Under the pieces are notes generated by a model, which had not been told where the DNA came from, ran no database searches, and saw only the letters and a list, made by a program, of their open reading frames with translations. Both the position numbers and the translations under genes were made by a program. Below are positions 1 through 6,844 of a stretch of 7,840 nucleotides of DNA, in pieces. Location: contig DAOWGR010000106.1 of the NCBI GenBank assembly GCA_030637365.1, forward strand, positions 1 through 7,840. The letters run 5' to 3'. Positions within the stretch are counted from its first letter, which is position 1. Every line of letters begins with the position of its first letter. Origin of the DNA: Elusimicrobiota bacterium (lineage in GTDB: Bacteria > Elusimicrobiota > Elusimicrobia > Elusimicrobiales > UBA9959).

Positions 1-1306
1 CATCCAAAAAAGAATGAAAAATATATCTTCCGTCAATGAAAACCTTATATTCGGGATAAAGGTTAAAACCCAGATATCCGCCCCAGCCCCAGTAATTAAA
101 CATTTTTAAGTCTTTAAGCTTACTCGAGTTCTTCTTTAAAAAAAATATCGCGGCATCGGATGAATTTTTTAAATAAACAAAACCATTATATTGACTCCAT
201 ACAAAAACCGAATAATACGCAAACAATAATGCGGCGGCGATTAAAGCCGCGAGCCATTTGCGCCAGCGATTAATACTCGCAAAATTAAAAACGGAAATCG
301 CGCTTAAACAGTATGCCATCGCGACTATCGCGAAAAACGGGCTATGCCTGGCGTGATTGGATGAAGAATAAGCAAAAAAAAGCATGCTTATTATATGGAC
401 AAACGGAATATCCCTTGATTTTATAAATCTGTAAAGAATGACCAAAAAAGAACAAATAAATATAATAATGTAAGGCCATTGATAAATATTGGTAAGATCA
501 AAAGGCTTCCATTCCCCAATATATTCCTGCAGAACTGAAAGATATTTATGGTGATTGGCCATTACCAAGAATATCTTATAACCATAAGGATTTATAAAGC
601 TTGCCAAAAAACTGGCGGCGAAAGCCGCCAAATAATATTTACTTTTGGAAATCACTATTCTTTTTTCTCTGCCATAAATCCACGGCAAAGCTTCTTCAAA
701 TAGTTCCCCAAACCAATAAAAGAATAACAATACGGACCCGTAAACATATCCGGCATGAAGGTTTACCCATAAAACAAAAAACAAAAACAGCTTTAAGTAA
801 AAACCGGGCTTTTTCAAATCAATAAGGTTTAATCTCGCGCGTTCAAATATATAAACAAGCGCGACAAAGAAAAGTATGGTGAAATTTTCAGGCCTTAAAT
901 CACTGTTGGGAATAAGCGCCGCCGCCAACAGAGGCAAAAGAATGAAACTCAATTTTTCAAATTTATAAAGTTTAATTATTTTGCAGAAGACATAGAGCAA
1001 CGCACTTAAAATTAAAAATTTTAAAACAAACAATCCGACAAAACCGCATTTTTTGAAAATCAAATAATAAAAAATCTGCACAAGCCATTCAAAATCAAAC
1101 CATTCCTTTCCAAACATTGTCCATGAAAGAAAATCCGTTTGTGGCAGAGCGAGATTATCAACAATATATCTTCCGGCCGATAAATGCCAAAACAAATCGG
1201 GATTTACAATAGGCAAAGCAAAAGCGGAAATCGCCAAACCGCCCCCCAAAAAGGTCAATATGCCGTTTAATTTCAATTTTTTAAATCCTGAAACGATTAG
1301 ATTCAT
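1..1306 (-). CDS. GT-C-like multi-pass membrane protein (putative glycosyltransferase), 3' end cut by window edge
   Basis: I translated this reading frame myself: it is open for 435 codons from ATG at 1306 and runs off the left edge, so the C-terminus is missing. The protein has an N-terminal membrane segment (about residues 13-33), then a PDLFWHL-type loop (residues 36-42) followed by SAGRYI. At least seven further hydrophobic stretches lie between about residues 88 and 370. After them comes a soluble-looking loop with WGWGGYLGF (406-414) and KVFIDGR (421-427). An acidic residue in the first extracytoplasmic loop (D37 here) is typical of GT-C enzymes, which move sugars from polyprenyl-phosphate carriers to glycans or proteins outside the inner membrane. 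Substrate cannot be told, and enzymatic activity is inferred. ATG at 1310 gives only nine codons before a stop, so 1306 is the likely start. No good Shine-Dalgarno sequence precedes it. It is divergent from pyrB. Confidence 0.8.
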   Translation of the reverse strand, partial: MNLIVSGFKKLKLNGILTFLGGGLAISAFALPIVNPDLFWHLSAGRYIVDNLALPQTDFLSWTMFGKEWFDFEWLVQIFYYLIFKKCGFVGLFVLKFLILSALLYVFCKIIKLYKFEKLSFILLPLLAAALIPNSDLRPENFTILFFVALVYIFERARLNLIDLKKPGFYLKLFLFFVLWVNLHAGYVYGSVLLFFYWFGELFEEALPWIYGREKRIVISKSKYYLAAFAASFLASFINPYGYKIFLVMANHHKYLSVLQEYIGEWKPFDLTNIYQWPYIIIFICSFLVILYRFIKSRDIPFVHIISMLFFAYSSSNHARHSPFFAIVAMAYCLSAISVFNFASINRWRKWLAALIAAALLFAYYSVFVWSQYNGFVYLKNSSDAAIFFLKKNSSKLKDLKMFNYWGWGGYLGFNLYPEYKVFIDGRYIFHSFLD

Positions 1307-1334
1307 TCATATGATTCTATAAAATATGGATATA

Positions 1335-1413
1335 GCCCCACCACCCGCTTACGGGACATAATCACCGCCTTCGTTTTTTATTGTCCTTTCGGACAATAAA
1401 CGGGTGGCGGGGT
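1335..1413. other. Nested inverted-repeat element (candidate structured RNA or REP/MITE-like repeat)
   Basis: Arms at 1335-1347 and 1401-1413 are complementary over 13 positions. There is one internal A-C mismatch and a terminal G-U pair on the plus strand; on the minus strand the internal mismatch becomes a U-G wobble. Inside lies a perfect 10-bp hairpin (1377-1386 with 1391-1400) whose 4-base loop reads GAAA on the minus strand, a GNRA tetraloop. The inner hairpin abuts the 3' outer arm directly, so the two helices could stack. The outer left arm can also form a local CCCG/CGGG hairpin (1344-1347 with 1352-1355). The element is far richer in G+C than its flanks. It lies 28 bases upstream of the minus-strand membrane gene and just before the candidate pyrB promoter. 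I do not recognise a named riboswitch family, and no second copy is present in this window. Confidence 0.6.
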
Positions 1414-1415
1414 CA

Positions 1416-1445
1416 TTCACAATTTATTGGAGAAAATGATAAAAT
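1416..1445 (+). promoter_or_regulatory. Candidate sigma-70-type promoter for pyrB
   Basis: TTCACA at 1416-1421 and TAAAAT at 1440-1445 are separated by 18 bases, each one mismatch from consensus. They lie about 30 bases upstream of the pyrB start and immediately after the inverted-repeat element. In such A+T-rich sequence chance matches are common. TTGGAG (1427-1432) with TAATAT (1452-1457) is a weaker alternative with a 19-base spacer. Confidence 0.4.
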
Positions 1446-1464
1446 AAGAATTAATATTTTATTT

Positions 1465-1470
1465 AAGGAG
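1465..1470 (+). promoter_or_regulatory. Ribosome binding site of pyrB
   Basis: AAGGAG lies 7 bases before the ATG at 1478. This strong Shine-Dalgarno match fixes the pyrB start at 1478 and so supports the unusually long N-terminus of the protein. Confidence 0.8.
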
Positions 1471-1477
1471 ACTTTTA

Positions 1478-2551
1478 ATGGAAAAAACCGTTATAAAAGA
1501 AGAATCCAATCAAAATTGGGAAGAATTTTTCAAACTTGATTTGGACAAAAAAATGGATTTTTATGAAAAAGAAGGCAAGATTTATGATTGTCTGTTTGCC
1601 CAACAACTATCAAAAGAACTGCTTGACTCCTTATTTGATATAGCGGATAGTTTAAGGAAACTGACTAAAAAGAAAGAAGGCGCCAAATATATAGCGTCGC
1701 TATTATCGCATAAGCGGGCCATGCTTTATTTTGTTCAACCATCCACAAGAACTTTTCTATCGTTTTTAAACGCCTGCCATATTATGGGCATGAAAACTTC
1801 CGAAATCAGAGATTCTTCAACTTCGTCGGAAGTAAAAGGCGAAAGCCATGATGATACGGTCAGAACTTTTTCAAGCTATGTGGATCTTATAATAATGCGC
1901 CATCCTCAACCGGGCTCCGCCGAAAGAACCGCGTGGCTTTTAAACGGAACCAATCGCCCCGTGCCCGTGATAAACGCGGGTTCGGGTAAAGATCAGCATC
2001 CGACTCAAGCCCTGCTTGATATGTACACTTTGCACAGACAATTTAATGGAACCATTAACGGAAAACGAATTGTGATGGTTGGGGATTTAAAACGGGGAAG
2101 AACGGTAAGATCATTAAGCTATTTGATGAAAAATTACAAAAACATCAGCATTGATTTTGTCTCTCCGAAAGAATTTAAAATGGAACAAGATATTTTGGAT
2201 TTTCTAAAAAAACACAATATCCCTTATACCGAAACTGAAGATTTCACGTCCGTAATGCCTAATGCCGACGCCATATATATGACAAGAATTCAAGACGAAC
2301 ATGATGCGTCGGGGGAATCTAAAAAAGTGGATTATTCGCCGTTCTATTTCAAAGAAGAACATCTCAAGTTAATCAAACCAACCTGCATACTGCTGCATCC
2401 TCTGCCCAGAAGATTTGAAATAGACGCGCAAGTTGATAAAGACAAAAGAGCCGTCTATTGGCGCCAGGAAAGAAACGGCATGTGGATAAGAGCCGCTCTT
2501 ATGGCTTATATATTCGGCGTGGAAGATAAAATAAAACAGTTTAAAATTTAA
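1478..2551 (+). CDS. pyrB: Aspartate carbamoyltransferase catalytic chain
   Basis: This cytoplasmic enzyme joins carbamoyl phosphate and L-aspartate to give N-carbamoyl-aspartate, the committed step of de novo pyrimidine synthesis. The carbamoyl-phosphate motif STRT is at residues 89-92, and the active-site loop SSEVKGES carries the catalytic lysine at K120. RH is at 141-142, HPTQALLD at 174-181, GDLKRGRTVRSL at 202-213, MTRIQ at 268-272 and HPLPR at 307-311. HPLPR (not HCLP) together with the TRIQ motif marks it as an aspartate, not ornithine, transferase. At 357 residues it is longer than the E. coli chain (about 310). The extra length is mostly some 37 residues before the first conserved helix, rich in Lys and Glu. 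The start is supported by AAGGAG. No regulatory pyrI or other pyr gene is in view; the gene stands alone, divergent from a membrane gene and closed by a terminator. Confidence 0.95.
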   Translation: MEKTVIKEESNQNWEEFFKLDLDKKMDFYEKEGKIYDCLFAQQLSKELLDSLFDIADSLRKLTKKKEGAKYIASLLSHKRAMLYFVQPSTRTFLSFLNACHIMGMKTSEIRDSSTSSEVKGESHDDTVRTFSSYVDLIIMRHPQPGSAERTAWLLNGTNRPVPVINAGSGKDQHPTQALLDMYTLHRQFNGTINGKRIVMVGDLKRGRTVRSLSYLMKNYKNISIDFVSPKEFKMEQDILDFLKKHNIPYTETEDFTSVMPNADAIYMTRIQDEHDASGESKKVDYSPFYFKEEHLKLIKPTCILLHPLPRRFEIDAQVDKDKRAVYWRQERNGMWIRAALMAYIFGVEDKIKQFKI

Positions 2552-2559
2552 AAAACAAA

Positions 2560-2592
2560 AAAAACGCCCCATTTAATCAAGGGGCGTTTTTT
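2560..2592 (+). terminator. Bidirectional rho-independent terminator between convergent genes
   Basis: ACGCCCC (2564-2570) pairs with GGGGCGT (2581-2587) around a 10-base loop. It is followed by a run of T to 2592 and preceded by a run of A, which gives a U-tract on the other strand too. It therefore probably ends both pyrB from the left and the 797-residue gene from the right, whose stop lies at 2635. Confidence 0.9.
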
Positions 2593-2634
2593 AAATGAAA
2601 CCTGCAACCTAAAACCTGTCTCCTTTAGCTTCTC

Positions 2635-5028
2635 TTAATCCGTCAGTGTTGAAGGTTCATTAAATTTATTTCTAATTTTCTCCGCTTTAGCCATTTTATT
2701 GCCATAATACGCGTTCACTTTCGGATTAAAAAACTCCCGTTTTATGGTAATATCTTTTTCGCCGTCTATCTTTTTATGAGTTTTATAATTAATTTTGGCA
2801 TATAAGAATTCCGGGTCCACCAACTGAACCACAAGCTTAAGCATCCGGTTATAACCCATGCGGCTTTTGCCTTTACCTCCCATAATATCAGCCAATCGCC
2901 CGGATTGTTCTTTCCAATCGGCGGTATTTCTAACGCTTGCCAAATCCGCGACTATTCTGGAAACTTTATAGCAAGCATGCTTTACGACATCCATGGGCGT
3001 TCCCTCATTTTCATTATCATTAAAATCCACCCACCAAAATTCTTTTTCAAGAATTTTTCTGGCCTTTCTATAATTGTATTTAACTTTACCGTCGGAATTA
3101 ATATTAAACAAATGAACGACTTTGCTTATAACCTTTTTATCAAAAACATCCATCACATTGAAAAAGGCTTTCATAATACGCTCCGCCGGAGCATTGATTA
3201 TGTCCCTAACAGCCGTCCTTGTAAATATCATGCTAAAGGACAATATCGCCGAGCCATATTGTCTTTTGCCGGGCTGAATCACGAAACCTTCTTCATCATA
3301 TTCTGGATTATTTTCAGCTTCAACCAAATTTGGAAATAAAGAATCGGTATCTATGATATAATCGGAATTGGTTCCTTCTCCGTTGACGCCGGCATATTGA
3401 AGTATATCATTAACTTCTTTTATCATCTTCCTAGCGTTTAATTCGGAGTATCTGACGACTCCGTCATAGCGTTGATACTGCATAACAGGCTCCGTAACTT
3501 TTCTATTTTCCGTTTCATAATTAACGACATACACGGACTGCTTGACCTTTTGTTTGAAGAGTTTTCCGGCCCAGGGAACATTTACAAAGCTATCTGATAC
3601 ATTCTGAGAAGCTTGATGAGAATGAATTATTTCCTTTTCATCCGCCGTTTGATACCTATCATAACGCAAACTTGAATTCGCTTTGCGGGAATACACCAAA
3701 GGAAGTTGAACATCAAAACTGTTTCCGTTTGAATTATAATGATCCGAACCTACAAAATCGGCTTCCGTCTCAAGGATTTCTTCACCGATATTTTCAACGG
3801 CATTTAAAGCGTCAAGACCGCCCTGAAAATCATTCTCCGCATCAACATGATCAAATCGAAAACCCATTTTAATGAATTCTTTAACAACGCCCAAATCACC
3901 TTTCAAAAAATCCACAAGCCGATCAATTTGTTCCGGATCCTTGGCGTCAAGTAAAAATTCCATGAGTATCTTCTTGCCTTTGGTTCTATTATGAGACAAC
4001 CCCAATTTAAAAGAAAGATATTTATTAAATTGACCCGCTATCTCATCGGCCAACTCATCATGAATAAACTCCGTCAATTTATTACTGGTTTCAAAAAGAC
4101 CTATATCGCCGGCCGATATGGTAAACGCTTTTGCGGCTATTCCAACACTTTTAAAGGTAGCCCTGTTAAGCCTTACCCTAATCCTCAAAGTTTCCTCGTT
4201 CATTTTATATAAAGTAACCGAAGGCTTTCTTTCTTTTGACGATTTAAGAGACAAGCTGACTGAAATCCCGCTAAAACTATGGCCGACTGAACCGCCCAAA
4301 CCTATTTGAAATGTCAACGGAAACTTCCATATTTCTCCCGGCTTCATTTTCAAAATTCTTCTTGACCTAATGGGAAGTATGGTTTTAACTTTGCGCAAAT
4401 CAACCATTGTTAAAATTTCATCGCAATATTTAACGCCGTCAAGCCTTCTGACAACGATGGATTTTCCTTCAGCCTTGGAATTAAATGAAACATTAAACGG
4501 CGTATCATTGACATTAAAAATATCGGATGAATAATCTCCGGTTAAACGAACATGCACTTCGTCTATTAAAGCTATTCTTTTATCAGGGTATTGTTTAAGA
4601 TACCTTTTAAACTTCCCTTTAATTCCAACAATATCGGCAAACTCGGCGCCCTCGCTAAGATTAATCCTTACCGCTTTACATATATCATCATAAACATCTT
4701 CTCTCAGATCATCCCAGAATTGAACAAATTCATCTGAATCGGAAAAAGTATCCACGATACTGTCCACCACATTTCCACCCAATCCTCCTTCATCAACAAC
4801 ATCTATTTCCGGTTTTTTAATTTCAAGTTTTATGTCTGGAATATTAGCTTTTGATATTTGAATATTCCCCACAAACTCAGATATGCTTGTGGCGTTTTTA
4901 TTACCATTAAAATAAGAGTCAAAATCCTGAGCGGAAACATTGCTTCCTGCAATCAATAATCCGATAAATGAGCAAACTGCGGCAACAACCGCTACTTTAA
5001 GGGTTTTTTTATTTTTCATCATGTCCAT
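2635..5028 (-). CDS. Large Sec-exported protein of unknown function
   Basis: I do not recognise this 797-residue protein. The N-terminus has lysines (5-11), a hydrophobic core (about 12-27) and a likely signal peptidase I site after VSA (31-33), leaving a mature protein that begins QDFDSYF. There is no lipobox and no later obvious membrane helix, so it should be periplasmic, secreted or outer-membrane associated. About residues 100-340 alternate charged and hydrophobic residues in a beta-rich pattern, with a Gly/Ser-rich part near 243-262. From about 600 on the sequence looks helical and lysine-rich. Very few cysteines remain in the mature chain (117, 202, 686), as is common in exported proteins. 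ATG codons at 5028, 5022 and 5019 are all possible starts; none has a clear Shine-Dalgarno match. It is transcribed alone, between the tRNA-Gly terminator and the terminator shared with pyrB. Confidence 0.85.
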   Translation of the reverse strand: MDMMKNKKTLKVAVVAAVCSFIGLLIAGSNVSAQDFDSYFNGNKNATSISEFVGNIQISKANIPDIKLEIKKPEIDVVDEGGLGGNVVDSIVDTFSDSDEFVQFWDDLREDVYDDICKAVRINLSEGAEFADIVGIKGKFKRYLKQYPDKRIALIDEVHVRLTGDYSSDIFNVNDTPFNVSFNSKAEGKSIVVRRLDGVKYCDEILTMVDLRKVKTILPIRSRRILKMKPGEIWKFPLTFQIGLGGSVGHSFSGISVSLSLKSSKERKPSVTLYKMNEETLRIRVRLNRATFKSVGIAAKAFTISAGDIGLFETSNKLTEFIHDELADEIAGQFNKYLSFKLGLSHNRTKGKKILMEFLLDAKDPEQIDRLVDFLKGDLGVVKEFIKMGFRFDHVDAENDFQGGLDALNAVENIGEEILETEADFVGSDHYNSNGNSFDVQLPLVYSRKANSSLRYDRYQTADEKEIIHSHQASQNVSDSFVNVPWAGKLFKQKVKQSVYVVNYETENRKVTEPVMQYQRYDGVVRYSELNARKMIKEVNDILQYAGVNGEGTNSDYIIDTDSLFPNLVEAENNPEYDEEGFVIQPGKRQYGSAILSFSMIFTRTAVRDIINAPAERIMKAFFNVMDVFDKKVISKVVHLFNINSDGKVKYNYRKARKILEKEFWWVDFNDNENEGTPMDVVKHACYKVSRIVADLASVRNTADWKEQSGRLADIMGGKGKSRMGYNRMLKLVVQLVDPEFLYAKINYKTHKKIDGEKDITIKREFFNPKVNAYYGNKMAKAEKIRNKFNEPSTLTD

Positions 5029-5050
5029 AGTTTAGCCCAAATCATTAAAT

Positions 5051-5081
5051 TTAGTAAGAGGCTTAAGCCCTAAAAACACAA
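5051..5081 (-). promoter_or_regulatory. Candidate promoter with palindromic operator for the 797-residue gene
   Basis: On the minus strand TTGTGT (5076-5081) and TACTAA (5051-5056) are 19 bases apart. The perfect palindrome GGCTTAAGCC (5060-5069) lies in the spacer. A palindrome inside a long 19-20-base spacer is the layout used by MerR-family activators. The -10 match is weak, no MerR gene is in view, and this is only a suggestion. Confidence 0.3.
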
Positions 5082-5091
5082 TATTTTATTT

Positions 5092-5129
5092 CCTATCTAC
5101 GCATAGGCCCTATGAATTATTCCTATAGG
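5092..5129. repeat. Cluster of CCTAT/ATAGG units upstream of the 797-residue gene
   Basis: CCTAT occurs at 5092, 5109 and 5122, and its complement ATAGG at 5103 and 5125. Together they make overlapping inverted repeats, including the 8-base palindrome CCTATAGG at 5122-5129. The cluster lies 60 to 100 bases upstream of the secreted-protein start, a position suited to an upstream protein-binding site. The rest of the 247-base gap (5029-5275) holds a hairpin and terminator listed separately. I see no convincing gene in it. Confidence 0.45.
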
Positions 5130-5206
5130 TCTTTTGGTAGGATGATTAAGCTCTCCCATATCCGCCCAATGAGGTTAAACCGTAAGGACAGTTAGCATAG
5201 CTTGGG

Positions 5207-5238
5207 TTATTTTATTTTGCTAAAGCAAAAGAAAATAA
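5207..5238. other. A+T-rich hairpin next to the tRNA terminator
   Basis: The arms 5207-5220 and 5225-5238 pair over 13 of 14 positions around a TAAA loop, with one mismatch at 5214/5231 and a GC pair pair-closing core at the loop end. It directly adjoins the tRNA-Gly terminator on the downstream side. It lacks a U-tract on either strand, so it is not a terminator by itself; it may be a backup stem or a leftover. Confidence 0.45.
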
Positions 5239-5263
5239 AAAAACCGGATTTCTCCGGTTTTTT
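5238..5263 (-). terminator. Terminator of tRNA-Gly (hairpin with GAAA loop)
   Basis: AAACCGGA and TCCGGTTT pair around a 4-base loop (5249-5252) that reads GAAA on the minus strand, flanked by A and T runs on both sides. It starts 12 bases after the encoded CCA of the tRNA. It can therefore end transcription coming from cysS and tRNA-Gly, and the symmetry would let it work in both directions. Confidence 0.85.
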
Positions 5264-5275
5264 AATCTTTAAATT

Positions 5276-5349
5276 TGGAGCGGGCGAAGGGAATCGGACC
5301 CTCGTCTCAACCTTGGCAAGGTTATGTTCTACCATTGAACCACGCCCGC
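5276..5349 (-). tRNA. tRNA-Gly (anticodon GCC)
   Basis: The 74-base cloverleaf folds fully. The 7-bp acceptor stem is GCGGGCG/CGCCCGC (5343-5349 with 5280-5286). The D arm has a GTTC/GAAC stem. The anticodon arm has loop TTGCCAA with anticodon GCC, a 4-base variable loop follows, and the T-arm stem is GAGGG/CCCTT. The discriminator is T and the terminal CCA is encoded at 5276-5278. It decodes GGC and GGU. The oddity is the T-loop, which reads TCCGATT, so position 55 (plus-strand base 5297) is C instead of the almost universal U that becomes pseudouridine. It lies 84 bases downstream of cysS in the same direction and may be co-transcribed with it. Confidence 0.97.
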
Positions 5350-5401
5350 TACATTAAAGCTATAACGAACAAGCCCGCCATAACTTTAAAACTTCATTAC
5401 T

Positions 5402-5407
5402 ATTATA
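5402..5407 (-). promoter_or_regulatory. Possible -10 box for tRNA-Gly
   Basis: The minus strand reads a perfect TATAAT here, 52 bases before the mature tRNA 5' end and just after the cysS stop. The best -35 candidate, TTGAGA at 5428-5433, is 20 bases away, too far for a standard promoter. The tRNA may have its own promoter or be processed from the cysS transcript. Confidence 0.3.
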
Positions 5408-5433
5408 TCAAAAAAAAATCCCAAACTTCTCAA

Positions 5434-6840
5434 TTACGAGTTTTTCCATTGAGTGCCTGAGGAAGTATCTTCAAGAACTATGCCTTTTTTAAGCAATTCT
5501 TTCCTTATTTCATCTGATTTTTTAAAATCTTTCGCCTTCCGCGCGTTTTCCCTATCACGGATTTTTTCCATTATCTCATCTTTCAAAATTACTTGAGAAT
5601 ATTCTTTAAACAAATCCAAACCGAAAATCTTATCCGCGTCAGCGATAAAACTTATTTTTTCCCGCGGCGGAATGGAATTATCCCGCAATACTTCCCACAA
5701 TACGGATAAAGCCCGCGGAATATTTAAATTATCACCGATAGCCGTTAAAAACTTTTCATAATAAGGAGTTTTTTTATTGGGCGCGCCGCTTTCATCCAAA
5801 GAATTTTCTTTTTTAATTTTAAGAATTGCCGCCCTTAAATTAGCAAGGGTTTTTCCGGCGGCCTCAAGAGCCTCCCATGAAAACTCCAATTGTTTTTTAT
5901 ATTGAGCGCTATAGCAAAAATATCTATAACATAAAGGATCAATGTTTTTTTTACGGAATGTGTTTACGGTTATAAAATTCCCGGCGGATTTCGCCATTTT
6001 TTCATTCTCGCATCCGATAAGAAATTCGGCGTGCAACCAATAATTAACAAATTTTCTTCCGGTCGCGGCTTCAGATTGGGCTATTTCATTCGTATGATGA
6101 ACGGCAACATGATCAATTCCGCCGCAATGAATATCAAAAGTTTCGCCAAGATATTTCATGCTCATGGCGGAACACTCTATATGCCAGCCCGGAAACCCTT
6201 TGCCCCAAGGAGATATCCACTCCATTTGCCTTTTTTTATCTTTAGGGGAAAATTTCCACAGCGCGAAATCCGACAGATTCTTCTTTTCGCTGTTAAATTC
6301 CACGCGCGCGCCAGCTTTAAGTCCATCCATATGTTTTTTGCCGACAAGCTGTCCGTAATTTTCAAATTTGGAAGAGTCAAAATATATGCCATCGCTAATT
6401 TTATAAGTGAAGCCGTTTTTTTCAATACGCTCAACAAGCTTTATCATATCGTCAATATGCCGTGTCGCTTTGCAAATAATATCGGGCATCACGCAGTTTA
6501 AATCGCTAAAATCCCTAAAAAAAGCCTTTGAATAAAAGTCGGCTATTTCCAGAGCGGATTTGCCTTCTTTTTGAGCGCTCATTTCCATTTTATCATCGCC
6601 ATCATCACCGTCAGAGACTAAATGACCGACATCGGTAATATTCATGACATAATTAACTCTATATCCTAAATATTCAACTATTCTCCTCAATGTGTCTTCA
6701 AAAATATATGTCCGCATATTGCCTATATGCGCGTAATTATAAACGGTGGGACCGCAAGAGTATATCCCGATACAACCGTCATTTATAGGCTTGAATTTTT
6801 CTTTTTTTTTCGTAAGAGTATTGTATAGCAGAATATCCAT
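5434..6840 (-). CDS. cysS: Cysteinyl-tRNA synthetase
   Basis: This cytoplasmic class I aminoacyl-tRNA synthetase charges tRNA-Cys with cysteine, using ATP. The length of 468 residues is normal for the family. The nucleotide-binding signature is HIGN (38-41), a known variant of HIGH in this enzyme. The second signature is KMAKS (281-285), a variant of KMSKS. The zinc ligands that recognise the cysteine thiol are all present: C29 in SCGPT, C223 in HIECSAM, and H248 and E252 in HHTNE. The middle holds the family block WGKGFPGWHIECSAMSMKYLG (from 212), and the C-terminal helical domain has the usual KAKDFKKSDEIRKELLKKGI (436-454). Translation starts 8 bases after the small lipoprotein gene, so the two are likely coupled. 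No T-box leader precedes it. Nearness to ispF matches a widespread bacterial gene order. Confidence 0.97.
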   Translation of the reverse strand: MDILLYNTLTKKKEKFKPINDGCIGIYSCGPTVYNYAHIGNMRTYIFEDTLRRIVEYLGYRVNYVMNITDVGHLVSDGDDGDDKMEMSAQKEGKSALEIADFYSKAFFRDFSDLNCVMPDIICKATRHIDDMIKLVERIEKNGFTYKISDGIYFDSSKFENYGQLVGKKHMDGLKAGARVEFNSEKKNLSDFALWKFSPKDKKRQMEWISPWGKGFPGWHIECSAMSMKYLGETFDIHCGGIDHVAVHHTNEIAQSEAATGRKFVNYWLHAEFLIGCENEKMAKSAGNFITVNTFRKKNIDPLCYRYFCYSAQYKKQLEFSWEALEAAGKTLANLRAAILKIKKENSLDESGAPNKKTPYYEKFLTAIGDNLNIPRALSVLWEVLRDNSIPPREKISFIADADKIFGLDLFKEYSQVILKDEIMEKIRDRENARKAKDFKKSDEIRKELLKKGIVLEDTSSGTQWKNS

Positions 6841-6844
6841 AAAA

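Noticed and set aside
601..825. Plus-strand reading frame of 74 codons.
   Set aside because: It is a shadow of the minus-strand membrane protein, which has coherent transmembrane segments and conserved motifs through this stretch.
2863..2880. GGKGKS at residues 717-722 of the same protein, resembling a P-loop.
   Set aside because: The Gly required five places before GKS is Ile, there is no hydrophobic strand before it, and the protein is exported.
4552..4563. DEVH at residues 156-159 of the secreted protein, resembling a helicase Walker B box.
   Set aside because: No Walker A or other helicase motifs are present, and the protein is exported, so no ATP would be available.
5097..5159. A 20-codon minus-strand reading frame (starts MGELNHPTK) between tRNA-Gly and the secreted-protein gene, and a 27-codon plus-strand frame over the same bases.
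   Set aside because: Neither has a ribosome binding site, both are short enough for chance, and the region is better explained by repeated CCTAT/ATAGG units.
5276..5349. tRNA-Gly as an integration site for a mobile element carrying the 797-residue gene.
   Set aside because: No repeat of the tRNA 3' end, integrase or transposase is seen within the window, and base composition of the gene resembles its neighbours.
6031..6501. Long plus-strand reading frame of 156 codons, with a second in another frame.
   Set aside because: Both lie opposite conserved cysS motifs, including the zinc-binding segment, and have no family features.
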